Assembly: GCA_026770585.1 (NCBI GenBank)
Contig: MU646332.1
Coordinates: forward strand, 1,157,888-1,171,949
Direction: 5' to 3'
DNA length: 14,062 nucleotides
Source of the DNA: Baffinella frigidus
Lineage: Eukaryota; Cryptophyceae; Cryptomonadales; Baffinellaceae
Below are positions 6,821 through 13,738 of the stretch, piece after piece; position 1 is the stretch's first letter, and the number at the start of each line of letters is the position of its first letter. The notes under the pieces are model-generated. The model worked only from the letters and a program-made list of their open reading frames with translations. It was not told the origin of the DNA and did no database searches. The position numbers and the translations under genes are program-made.

Positions 6821-7623
6821 CTGCCGGGTGCGCATGCTCGTCATGGTGGGGCGCAGCGCGCACGGGCATGGTGCGCGCGCGGTCAACGCTGCGGTTGTGC
6901 GTCTCACACAATTGCACTGCAACAGGGCCGACGGTTTGAACGTGCTTTGGGGAGGGTGAACGGTTGGGCGGGGGGAAGACCTGGACGAGGCTGGAGACGA
7001 CGGTGTTACTCAAGAAGAAGCCAGCGATGGCAAAGCCGCGGTTCTCCTCCACCCACTTGGCCCAGCCCGGGACAGGCATGGACATCGCGTTGAAGATAGC
7101 GGAGCCGAAGAAGGCCATAATGAAGCCGGCAATCTGAGCGTAGCTCATCATCTGGGCGAGCAAGAGGTTCCGGTCCGAAGCCACCTTGACGGCGTTGGTG
7201 CATTCGATCCCGGGGAACTTCTGGTGCAGAAAATGGGAGTACTCCATCACTGCACGCTTGTAACCTGCACATCGATTATTGTTCAGATCGCCGGCTTCAT
7301 TCTGGCCTTCTTCGGCTGTGCTATGTTCAACGCGATGTCCATGCCTGTCCCGGGCTGGGCCAAGTGGGTGGAGGGGAACCACCTCAGCCCTGGCAGAACT
7401 CGATGTGCAGCCTGTTCGCCTCGTGCCCAGGGTGCGCAACGCCGGAACGCTGCTCCATCGCAGGCACGAGCTCGTCGTCGTCCAACAGCGAACGGCCGTC
7501 GACACCGGCGCCGGCGGCCTTGGCAGCGTCCTGGGCCGCTGCCCCAGTCTCAGCACGGTACCTGCTTGCGCCGTCGTAAAGAAGGAGGACCGCCATGAAG
7601 GCGAACACCCGCCAGTCCATCAT
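6665..7623 (-). CDS. SELENOT: selenoprotein T (Rdx family thioredoxin-like ER selenoprotein), 3 exons, in-frame TGA = Sec
   Basis: ER-membrane redox selenoprotein. Exons 7623-7383, 7264-6981 and 6820-6665 join in phase to give 226 residues, with TGA at 7386-7384 as residue 80. The family signature CxxU-GY appears as IEFCQG-Sec-GYKRAVMEY, with the Gly codon split by intron 1. The N terminus MMDWRVFAFMAVLLLYDG is a signal-like segment. Exon 2 gives a helix ending QKFPGIE, a hydrophobic segment (IAGFIMAFFGSAIFNAM), WAKWVEENRGFAIAGFFLSN (family: W-W--EN-VY---FFLSN), and exon 3 gives TGAFEVYLGGELLHSKQETG, matching the family's TGAFE-V-SK-E-G. It is slightly longer than animal members because of a loop after the signal region. 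Two ATGs at the start (7623, 7620) are both possible. A SECIS candidate follows the stop, which supports reading TGA as Sec and not as a disabling stop. It is divergent from the EF-hand gene. Confidence 0.9.
6981..7264 (-). CDS. SELENOT: selenoprotein T exon 2
   Basis: Starts after GATGTGCAG with GT (second and third base of the Gly codon after Sec), then TAC AAG CGT. 94 further codons, ending SSLVQ before gtcttc. It holds both C-terminal hydrophobic segments. Confidence 0.9.
7040..7136 (-). repeat. exon 2 segment with an inverted copy in intron 1
   Basis: This 97-nt piece of exon 2 (codons for QIAGFIM through WVEEN) is repeated in the opposite orientation at 7284-7380, with about 91 of 97 positions identical by eye. 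Confidence 0.93.
7265..7382 (-). other. selenoprotein T intron 1, made almost wholly of inverted exon 2
   Basis: 118-bp GT-AG intron directly after the Sec codon (TGA G|gtggtt ... gtgcag|GT TAC). Positions 7284-7380 are an inverted copy of exon 2, and only about 20 nt at the acceptor side are not. In the pre-mRNA, intron and exon 2 could form a long stem with the acceptor in its loop. Confidence 0.85.
7383..7623 (-). CDS. SELENOT: selenoprotein T exon 1 with Sec codon
   Basis: Starts MMDWRVFAFMAVLLLYDGAS, passes through an acidic, Ala-rich loop and reaches LHIEFCQG then TGA (Sec) and the first base of the next Gly codon. Upstream in-frame codons to 7713 also include an ATG, but the 7623 ATG opens directly onto the hydrophobic leader and is preferred. 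Confidence 0.85.
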
Positions 7624-7888
7624 GACGGCGGGGCGGCGGGGGGAGCCCGTGTGGGACTCCCCGCCACTCAAACTCGAGGGGAGGGTCCCGGAGGATCCGT
7701 GCGCGCCGACCAAGGTCAGCCCCCCACCAGTCGACTGGAGTCGATGCGAGGAGAACCGCTAAGTTGACCACTTTTGAGGTGGGGGTATTTTTAGCATCTA
7801 AATTAACACCTGGGAGGGGGGCCGTGAGTAAAAAGTGAAACTACGCAGTGATCGGGCAACTTTCGCAAGTGCCGTCGCTGTCATCGAG
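7624..7888. promoter_or_regulatory. divergent intergenic region between selenoprotein T and the EF-hand gene
   Basis: About 265 bp separates the two presumed start codons, so both 5' UTRs and core promoters should lie here. It changes from GC-rich to a short T/A-rich stretch at 7788-7806. No defined TATA or factor site can be assigned. Confidence 0.45.
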
Positions 7889-7951
7889 ATGCCTCCGGCC
7901 GCGTATGTCGCGTCGGTGGCGGACGGAAGCTTGACCAGTCTGCTGGTCGAG
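7889..7951 (+). CDS. EF-hand gene exon 1
   Basis: Encodes MPPAAYVASVADGSLTSLLV and E, then a strong gtgagt donor. The frame is open a further 54 nt upstream without another ATG, so an upstream exon is possible. Confidence 0.6.
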
Positions 7952-8195
7952 GTGAGTCGCGCCTGGCCTCCACCTGAATGGTTTGCGATTTCTCACTCAC
8001 AAGGCGCATCTCAGTCGAACCAGGGCGTATCCCACGATTCGAGAGTACCAGCGTCTCTAGAGGCTACCACGATGTGCGCAACGTGTCTACCGGAGGGGGT
8101 GAGCATGGTGGATCTCCGTGCAGGCCTTCTACATCGCGGAGATCAAATTCGGAAACATGGATGAAAAAGACAAGGCCATCCCTCAACCCTCGACC

Positions 8196-8227
<32 letters not shown>

Positions 8228-9332
8228 TCCCTCATCCCTCATCCCTCAACCTTCAACCCTCAACCCTCAACCCTAAACCCTCAACCCTAAACCCTCAACC
8301 ATCAACCTTTAACCCCAGACCCTTAACCCTAAGCCCTGAACCCTAAACCCTAAGCCCCAAACCAGGCGGGCGTTTTGATGTTCCCAGAGCTCAGAAGGGT
8401 GCTCGCCAGGGCAGGGTCAGTGCCCATTTCTTGAAGCGTCCTCGTGGGTGCCCTGCAAATCTGGGAATCCCCATCAGGCCCATCAGGCCCCTGTTTTCCT
8501 ATCCTGAGAAGCTCTGTCGCAGACTTTCGAATCTACTTCCGCAATTTGCACAAAGGGGGGCATCGGTTCGATCTGAGTTGTACCAGGGGGGTTCGTTTCT
8601 AAACCATCTCTCACTGATTTTTGGTAGCGCTCTCAAACGGAAACCGATCCTTCGTTCTCACTCGAGTTGCAACCCATCGCTACAAACGTATTTAGGTTCC
8701 CGGATTGTAAAAAGAGGGCATTTTTTTATCTGATGTGTACCAAGGGTTTTCGGCTCGCAACAATCATTAGAGGCGATACCCACCCATGATAAACAGCATC
8801 GGGAAAAAAACAACAACTGCTTGAAGTCGGAGGGTTGATTTTTCTTGAGCAGCAAATTCCTGGGTTGCATACCAGGATTCGCGCGAAGGTGAGGGTGTGA
8901 AAATGTTGCCTGGCAGGTACCACAACGAGGGGGCGCTCATGCGGCTGTGGGCCAAGGTCGACGAGGACGGGTATCTCCCTGTGCATGCCACTAGCAGCCC
9001 CATCCCACATTTTCCCAATTCCTATTCCCTGCCCCGTAGGAAACGGTCTCGCACCCCTCTTTCCGCAATGGAGGGGGGGGGGGCTCTTTGGTTCACACGC
9101 CTGGCGCAACACGGTCGTTTTCTGTTTTCTTTGGTTCACACGCCTGGCGTTTGTTTTTTGTTCTCTTCGAAACGCAAACCGGCGTTTCTTTTCTGTTCTC
9201 TTCTTTCTTTTCAGACGCCGGGCGCCTCGCAGGAGCAACACGGTCGATTTCGGCGAATTCCTCTGCCTCCTCTACCTCTGGCAGGTCTTGTTCTCTCTCT
9301 CTCTCCTCTCTATCTTCTCTCGCTCTCTCTCT

Positions 9333-9364
<32 letters not shown>

Positions 9365-10293
9365 CTCTCGCTTACTCGCGCGCGCTCTCTCTGTCTCTCT
9401 CTTCTCTCTCCCCACCCGAAAAACAGAAACCCTCCCACCACAGACCTCCCATCCAGCCCTCCGAATGCCTTATTCCGAAAAGAGGCTATTTTCATCGTTT
9501 GGTGAAACCCCGTCGTGTAATATTTTCATCGTTTGGTGAAACCCTGTCGTGTAATTCTTTCATCTTTTGGTGAAACCCCGATGTTGTGTACCAGGCTTCC
9601 TGCAATCGGCTCGCTTTTTTTGTAAAGTCCGCCAGCCGGAAACGATCAAAACCCTTCACTTACTTGGGAGGGGGCAGGTGGTCCTTGCTTCCATTGTCCC
9701 GCCTGCACACACACGTCCTGGCGTCTAGCACGTCTGCGATTCCCGACCCTGGATGCACACGCGTCAAAATTGGGATTCTTTCTCGCTTTACATCAGCGTT
9801 GGGAAGGTTCCCTTGCTGAAGGGGACCCGCCAGGATAGTGGGCTAGAGGCGTGGTTTCCTAGATAGGCCCTGACGCTTGGAGTTGGGTGATACAACCGTC
9901 GATGCGCCTTAATGGCACGAGCTCACGTGAGTAAGGGGGTGAGCAGTACCTGAGCACGGACAACATGGCGAGCGTGCGCATGAGCCCCGAGGAGACCATC
10001 AGTGAGCCCCCAAACCCCTAAACTCTATACCCTACACATTAAACCCTAAACCCTGAACCCTACACCCTACACCCCGACCCCGAACCTGTCAACCCTACAC
10101 TCTAAACGCTGAACCCCAAACTCTAAACTCTGAGCCTTAAACCCTAAGCAATGAACCCCTAAAAAGGTTCGTACGGCTACTTCTGAGAGAGAGGGAGAGG
10201 GAGCGCGCGCGAGAGAGAGGAAGCGGGAGCGCGCGCGAGAGAGAGAGAGAGAGCGAGATAGAGAGAGCGAGATAGAGAGAGCGAGCGCGCGCA

Positions 10294-10325
<32 letters not shown>

Positions 10326-10351
10326 TGTGTGTGTCTTTGAGAGAGATAGAA

Positions 10352-10394
<43 letters not shown>

Positions 10395-10488
10395 TATATT
10401 TGTAGACAGACATGCATACAGAGAGAGAGAAGGCAGGCTGACGTGCCCCCCGGCAGATTCGTACGGCTACTTCTTCAAGTTCGCGAAG

Positions 10489-10532
<44 letters not shown>

Positions 10533-10573
10533 CGAGAGAGAGCGAGAGAGAGCGAGAGAGAGCGCGCGCACGC

Positions 10574-10607
<34 letters not shown>

Positions 10608-13159
10608 AGAGAGTGAGAGAGAGAGAGAGAGAGAGAGCTGACGTGCCCCCCGGCAGGTTCGTACGGGTACTTCTTCAAGTTCGCGGCGAACGCGAAAGTC
10701 TGCTCGGACGCCTTCCGCCGGATGGAGGCCGCGTACATGGTGCGCCTCCCTCACCGCTCTCTCGCTCTTGCGCGCTCTCTCGCTTGCGCGCTCTCTCTCG
10801 CGCTATCTCTCTCTCGCTCGCTCGCGCTCTCTCTCTCTCTCGCGCGCTCGCTCTCGCTCTCGCATTCTCTCTCGCTCTCGCTCTCTCTCGCTCGCTCTCG
10901 CTCTCTCCCTCGCTCTCTCTCCCTCGCGCACTCGCGCTCTACCGCTCTCTCGCTCTCTCGCTATCTCTCGCTATCTCTTGCTATCTATCGCGATATCTCT
11001 CGTGCTCTCGCTCTCTATATCGCGATATCTCTCTCTCGCTGTCTCGCTCGCTCGCTCCGTTTTTTCAGGGCCTCAAAGGTGTCAAATCTCTTTTTCAAAA
11101 TACAATCCATCATTCTCTGAATACAATCCATCATTCTCTTTTTCAAAATACAATCCATCATTCTCTGCGACCAAACCCTCACATGGGGTGCCAAACCCTC
11201 AACCCTGAACCCGGAACCATAACCCTGAACCCTAAACCCTAAACCCTATACCCCAAACCAGGCCTACGACGCGGACCAGAACCGCAGACTCGACCTGAAG
11301 GAGATCACAGCCTTCATGAGGTTAAACCGATTCTGCCAAATTGTGTGGAGGATCAATGGGCGGTAGGCGCATGGATCCACGTTGTTGAAAAATCCACCAT
11401 TTAATGACTTGCCATGCACGCGTGCCCCGGTGATAAGCCTGTCCGGATTAGCATCCTTCGAATCAGAACCGTCCGTGGCGAGTCAACAGCCGAAATCTCT
11501 GATCTCCTCACATGCGTCCTCGCCGTTCCGCAGCAACTGCGTTACGTTACTAACGTCAGAGACGTTGCTGCAACCCGCATTCCGCGGGTCTCCTCCCACC
11601 TCTCCCCCTGGCTCCATACCGCGGTCGTATATGTCAACCTAACAAATCACGTCTTTCCCCGGTCCGCAGCCAGGAGATACGGGTGGGGTAGGCCTTCGAG
11701 CCTTGAGGTCAGCGATACAAAAGTCCATGATCCTTAATGAAACTAGCCCGCCTTGGTACAGTGAATGATGCTGAAACGCGCCATTCCCTCGCCTTTCCCC
11801 TTTCCGCAGCCAGTTTAGGTTAATAAACCGCGCATTTCCCTAATCAACCTCGCCTTTCCCCGTTGCGCAGCCAGGAGATGCGGGAGGTGTGGGCGGCCCC
11901 GTCGACCCAGGAAGTGGTACGCTCCCTCTACATCCCTATCAGTTGCGAACATAAGCACCTCGTATCAAGTAGCTGCTACCTTTCATATATAGACCCATAT
12001 ATAGACCCAGAAGGTGGTGCGCGCCCTCGACGTGCGTTGCTTGTGTTCGTAGGTTTGTCTAAAATGAAGGTTTTTTGGGGGGGTTGTCCAGAAGGAAGGT
12101 TTGGGTGTGTCCAGAAGAAAGGTGGTTTTCCCCCTCAATGTAGTGGTTTTCGTGAGATTGAGGAAGCCCGTTGTTTTGTCTTGCACCGAGTCTTTCACAC
12201 CAGGGAGCTATGCCCCTCACGTGTGAGGGTCTCTCAGCCCCGTCGACTCAGGAACGTGGTGCGCTCCCTCGATGCCACGAAGCGGTGTAATCCGTGTCTT
12301 GTCTCTGCACGCATTCTGGTGGGTCGTGGGTGTGTTGTGTTGGTGGGTTTGTCGAGAAGAAAGATTCGTGATTTTTCCCTCGACGTCGTGATTTTATTGA
12401 GATTTCAAAAGCCCGTTGATTTGTCTTGCACCGGGTCTTCCACACTGTGGGGAGCTACACTCACTGAGGGACTCGCATAGCGTGGCATGTCAGGTGTCGA
12501 CCCAGGAGGTGGTGCGCTCCCTCGAAGCTGTGCTTTCTTGAGTGTGTTTGTCGAGAATGAAGATTCGTGGTTTTCCCCACGAAGTCGTCGTGTTGTTCAG
12601 CCTGAAGAAGCCCACTAAGGTGTCTTGCACCGGGTCTTGCCTGTGGTGATGGGCCAGGGCCAGGGTCACGCGTGTGCCTGCATGTGGTGGCACGGGGTGC
12701 TGCAGATCCGCGCCACGTTCCCATCGTCTTGCACCATGTCTGCGGTGGAAGATCCCGCGTGGGCGTGTAGAAACAGACTTCCGCACATGCTTCCACCTAA
12801 CACTGAAGAACCCACTCGATGTTCCCGGCAGAAGCAGCCGGGCGCGAGATCACCTTCCCGACGTTAGAGGGTGGCGCATGCACCTGCATGCGGGGGGGCG
12901 GGGGGGCGGGGTTACTCGGTACTGATGCTGCAGCCCCCCTGCAGATCCGATCGATGTTCCCGGTGGAGGCAGCCGTCCAAGATCAAGTTCTCGAGGGTGA
13001 CGCGTGTGCCGGAATGTCTTTCTGAATGTCTGTCTTGACTTTCTTCCTGGATGTATGCAGGTGCGCTCGATGTTCCCGGCGGAGGCTGCCGGGCGCGAGA
13101 TCAACTTCCCGACGTTTCTTCGCTTCGTGTATCTCGCTGTCTGCGGATACTCCCCCCGC
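7889..13159 (+). CDS. EF-hand calcium-binding protein, at least 9 exons, 3' end open
   Basis: Unrecognised EF-hand protein, probably a calcium sensor. Exons 7889-7951, 8124-8180 (or 8174), 8366-8415, 8917-8970, 9233-9284, 9947-10001, 10657-10739, 11262-11320, 11871-11916 and 13061-13159 join with matching phases. That coherence is the main evidence, because each piece is tiny. Motifs in order: a degenerate loop ending AGVLMFPELRRVL; a canonical loop DEDGSNTVDFGE split by an intron; a canonical loop DADQNRRLDLKE; and a degenerate AGREINFPTFLRFVY. Spacing of about 23-27 residues within each pair fits two EF-hand pairs, with a longer linker (SYGYFFKFAANAKVC) between them. The start MPPAAYVASVADG is the first ATG in the frame, with a moderate context. 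No signal peptide was seen. Introns carry abundant microsatellites and exon-edge copies. The real stop was not found with confidence. Confidence 0.75.
8124..8180 (+). CDS. EF-hand gene exon 2
   Basis: After TCCGTGCAG it encodes AFYIAEIKFGNMDEKDKAI. The donor is unusual: no GT is available. Either the exon ends AAG at 8174 with a GC donor (gccatc), or it ends ATC at 8180 directly against the telomere-like array. Confidence 0.65.
8181..8365 (+). repeat. telomere-like array forming EF-hand intron 2
   Basis: CCCTCAA units with CCCTAAA and CCCTCATC variants run from the end of exon 2 to the acceptor CCCCAAACCAG. The intron is essentially nothing but the array. Confidence 0.85.
8366..8415 (+). CDS. 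EF-hand gene exon 3
   Basis: Encodes AGVLMFPELRRVLARA and two bases of a Gly codon completed by exon 4. The donor is GG|gtcagt. It supplies the end of the first, degenerate EF loop and its exiting helix. Confidence 0.7.
8416..8916 (+). other. EF-hand intron 3 with two degenerate family E copies
   Basis: At 8557-8640 and 8714-8778, GGGGCATCGGTTCGATCTGA, GTACCAGGGGGGTTCG and ATCTGATGTGTACC-like strings match family E at 5996-6118. The rest is unique. Ends GCCTGGCAG. Confidence 0.6.
8917..8970 (+). CDS. EF-hand gene exon 4
   Basis: Encodes YHNEGALMRLWAKVDED plus two bases of Gly, the entering helix and first residues of a canonical EF loop. Donor GG|gtatct. Confidence 0.75.
9090..9149 (+). pseudogene. 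two decoy copies of the EF-hand exon 5 acceptor edge
   Basis: TTCACACGCCTGGCGCAACA with CGGTCGTTT (9091-9120), and TTCACACGCCTGGCG (9133-9149), resemble the true site TTCAGACGCCGGGCGC at 9210-9225 followed by GCAACACGGTCGATTTC. They carry the same spacing of TTTTCT tracts. Neither has the AG of the true acceptor. Confidence 0.5.
9233..9284 (+). CDS. EF-hand gene exon 5
   Basis: G AGC AAC ACG GTC GAT completes the loop as DEDGSNTVDFGE, then FLCLLYLWQ before gtcttg. The acceptor CTCGCAG at 9232 is preferred over TTTTCAG at 9214, because the latter would insert six residues in the loop. Confidence 0.78.
9285..9946 (+). other. EF-hand intron 5 with CT microsatellite and 34-bp repeats
   Basis: Holds a (CT)n-rich tract (9293-9412), three 34-bp tandem copies starting near 9496, 9530 and 9564 (CGTTTGGTGAAACCCCGTCG), then about 350 bp of unique sequence. 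Ends GGTGAGCAG. Confidence 0.7.
9488..9592 (+). repeat. 34-bp tandem repeat, 3 copies
   Basis: TTTCATCGTTTGGTGAAACC-containing units at 34-bp spacing. The last copy is diverged. Confidence 0.88.
9947..10001 (+). CDS. EF-hand gene exon 6
   Basis: Encodes YLSTDNMASVRMSPEETI plus the first base of Ser. Donor A|gtgagc. It belongs to the linker after the first EF pair. Confidence 0.68.
10012..10160 (+). repeat. degenerate telomere-like array
   Basis: CCCTAAA, CCCTACA and ACTCTAAACTCTGAG variants, beginning 10 nt after the exon 6 donor. Confidence 0.8.
10167..10184 (+). pseudogene. decoy copy 1 of EF-hand exon 7 start
   Basis: GTTCGTACGGCTACTTCT matches the start of exon 7, then breaks directly into a GA microsatellite. 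Confidence 0.65.
10185..10430. repeat. compound GA / GT / GACA microsatellite
   Basis: GAGA with GCGC interruptions, then (GT)n at about 10293-10335, (GACA)n at about 10352-10394, and again GA. Confidence 0.95.
10438..10492 (+). pseudogene. decoy copy 2 of EF-hand exon 7 with acceptor
   Basis: GCTGACGTGCCCCCCGGCAG and then ATTCGTACGGCTACTTCTTC followed by AAGTTCGCGAAGAAC match the true exon and its acceptor at 10637-10690. It then dissolves into (GA)n. It could be recognised as a splice site, but would read into stop-free GA repeat. Confidence 0.75.
10493..10636. repeat. GA-rich microsatellite with a GT run
   Basis: GAGA and GCGA units plus CACGCGTGTGTGTGTG. It separates decoy copy 2 from the true exon 7. 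Confidence 0.95.
10657..10739 (+). CDS. EF-hand gene exon 7
   Basis: Two bases complete Ser, then SYGYFFKFAANAKVCSDAFR and RMEAAYM. Phase 0 donor ATG|gtgcgc. It forms the linker and entering helix of the third EF loop. Confidence 0.75.
10752..11063. repeat. CT-rich microsatellite (CTCG/CTCT)
   Basis: CTCT, CTCG and CGCG-interrupted repeat, with two CTATATCGCGATATCTCT-like palindromic patches near 10982-11032. On the opposite strand it resembles the GA tracts before exon 7. Confidence 0.93.
11088..11167 (+). repeat. ~20-bp repeat AATACAATCCATCATTCTCT, 3 copies
   Basis: Three copies of AATACAATCCATCATTCTCT, two of them preceded by CTTTTTCAA. Confidence 0.88.
11187..11261 (+). repeat. telomere-like array supplying the exon 8 acceptor
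   Basis: CCCTCAA, CCCTGAA and CCCTAAA units run to CCCCAAACCAG, the same 11-nt acceptor string as at 8355-8365. Confidence 0.8.
11262..11320 (+). CDS. EF-hand gene exon 8
   Basis: Encodes AYDADQNRRLDLKEITAFM and two bases of Ser. The loop DADQNRRLDLKE has acids or oxygens at 1, 3, 5 and 9, and Glu at 12. Donor AG|gttaaa. Confidence 0.8.
11321..11870 (+). other. EF-hand intron 8 with decoy acceptors
   Basis: Mostly unique sequence. Copies of the exon 9 acceptor edge lie at 11652-11683 (CTTTCCCCGGTCCGCAGCCA, GGAGATACGGG) and 11790-11813 (CGCCTTTCCCCTTTCCGCAG, CCAG), ahead of the true one ending 11870. Confidence 0.7.
11871..11916 (+). CDS. EF-hand gene exon 9
   Basis: One base completes Ser, then QEMREVWAAPSTQEV. 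Donor GTG|gtacgc. The sequence after the donor (gtacgctcc) resembles the first bases of the next exon (GTGCGCTCG). Confidence 0.65.
11901..12745 (+). repeat. tandem array carrying the exon 9/10 junction (units ~241-255 bp)
   Basis: The junction string GTCGACCCAGGAGGTGGTGC then GCTCCCTCGA recurs at 12001, 12242 and 12496 after the true exon 9 at 11901. Each unit also has TTTGTCGAGAAGAAAGATTC (12055, 12348, 12547) and GTCTTGCACCGGGTCTTCC (12179, 12424, 12622, partly 12726). Units are degenerate and differ in length. Confidence 0.85.
12702..12997 (+). pseudogene. three decoy copies of the exon 10 start
   Basis: Copies: 12702-12722 (GTGCTGCAG, ATCCGCGCCACG), 12815-12866 (CTCGATGTTCCCGGCAGAAG through GCGCGAGATCACCTTCCCGA) and 12934-12997 (CCTGCAG, ATCCGATCGATGTTCC). 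Each is followed by a GAGGGTGACGCGTGTGCC-like flank. The true exon begins at 13061. Confidence 0.75.
13061..13159 (+). CDS. EF-hand gene exon 10 (last confidently seen)
   Basis: Encodes VRSMFPAEAAGREINFPTFL and RFVYLAVCGYSPR, then gtaagc. The pattern G-x-INF-x-x-F resembles a degenerate EF loop lacking the first acidic ligand. Confidence 0.72.
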
Positions 13160-13224
13160 GTAAGCCCTCATCTCTCTCCCACCTCTCCCACCTTCACGTA
13201 TCTCGTAGGTGTCGGACGGGTGAA

Positions 13225-13319
13225 TATGAAGGACTGGCGAATATTCGCCCGTCGAAGCCCTAGGCAGGTCCTAGGGCCCTACCGTAGGGCGTATGCGTCT
13301 ACTCGCCACTTGAGGGATA
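13225..13319. mobile_element. MITE-like element, family B, copy 4 (inverted)
   Basis: Right end ACTCGCCACTTGAGGGATA, left end TATGAAGGACTGGCGA (degenerate). The interior CCTAGGGCCCTACCGTAGGG reads in the opposite direction to copies 1-3 and 5. Confidence 0.75.
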
Positions 13320-13458
13320 CATCACGCCCTGGTGTGCTGGTACAACCACGTCAATGTTGGAGCGTACTGGGACGTTTCTTCGCTTCGTGTATCTCGCTGT
13401 CTGCGGCTACTCCCCCCTCGTAAGCCCTCTCTCTCTCCCATCTCTCCCACCTCTCCCG

Positions 13459-13568
13459 TATCCCGTCAGTGGCCAGTAGGCTCAATCTCCCTATCGTATG
13501 GCCATAGGACCTGACCTGCCTAGGACCTCTTGGCGGTCAACTTTGACCGCCTGGCCACTTAAGGGATA
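13459..13568. mobile_element. MITE-like element, family B, copy 5
   Basis: Left end TATCCCGTCAGTGGCCAGTA, right end CCTGGCCACTTAAGGGATA. The interior GACCTCTTGGCGGTCAACTT is almost identical to copy 3. Confidence 0.85.
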
Positions 13569-13738
13569 CCGCACACCCCTGGTTCCTGGTACAACCCCGT
13601 CAACTTTGGAGCGTACCGGGACGTTGCTGCGGTTCGTGTATCTCGCTGTCTGCAGGTACTCCCCTCGCGTAAGCCCTCCGTCCCCGAACCCTACACCATA
13701 TCGCGAGGAAATAGGGGAGGTGTTCCGGCCCTGTGCAG

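Larger units (their letters stand above)
13111..13676 (+). repeat. tandem repeat of the exon 10 3' edge, 3 copies, with family B elements between
   Basis: GACGTTTCTTCGCTTCGTGT through TACTCCCC and CGTAAGCCCTC occurs at 13111, 13371 and 13620 (spacings 260 and 249). All copies keep the gtaagcc donor. Copies 2 and 3 are each preceded by CTGGTACAACCACGTCAA and TTGGAGCGTACTGG. Reading frames stay open (TFLRFVYLAVCGYSPL, TLLRFVYLAVCRYSPR). Confidence 0.85.

Noticed and set aside
7284-7380. A second selenoprotein T gene on the + strand
   Set aside because: The copy matches only 97 nt of exon 2 in reverse and lies inside the intron. No other exons or CxxU follow on that strand.
7384-7386. TGA read as a premature stop making the gene a pseudogene
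   Set aside because: The TGA sits at the family Sec position, splice phases restore GYKR directly after it, and a SECIS candidate follows the stop.
6555-7556. A 333-residue open frame on the - strand
   Set aside because: It reads through both introns of selenoprotein T and into out-of-frame exon 3. Only the part at 7264-6981 is coding.
9310-11242. Long open frames rich in Ser-Leu, Arg-Glu or Ala-Arg
   Set aside because: They come from CT/GA dinucleotide repeats that lack stops in several frames. The real exons in this stretch are short and bounded by splice sites.
11863-12480. A 205-residue + strand open frame
   Set aside because: It begins within exon 9 in a different frame and crosses the tandem array. 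Its repeats are non-coding in the other copies.
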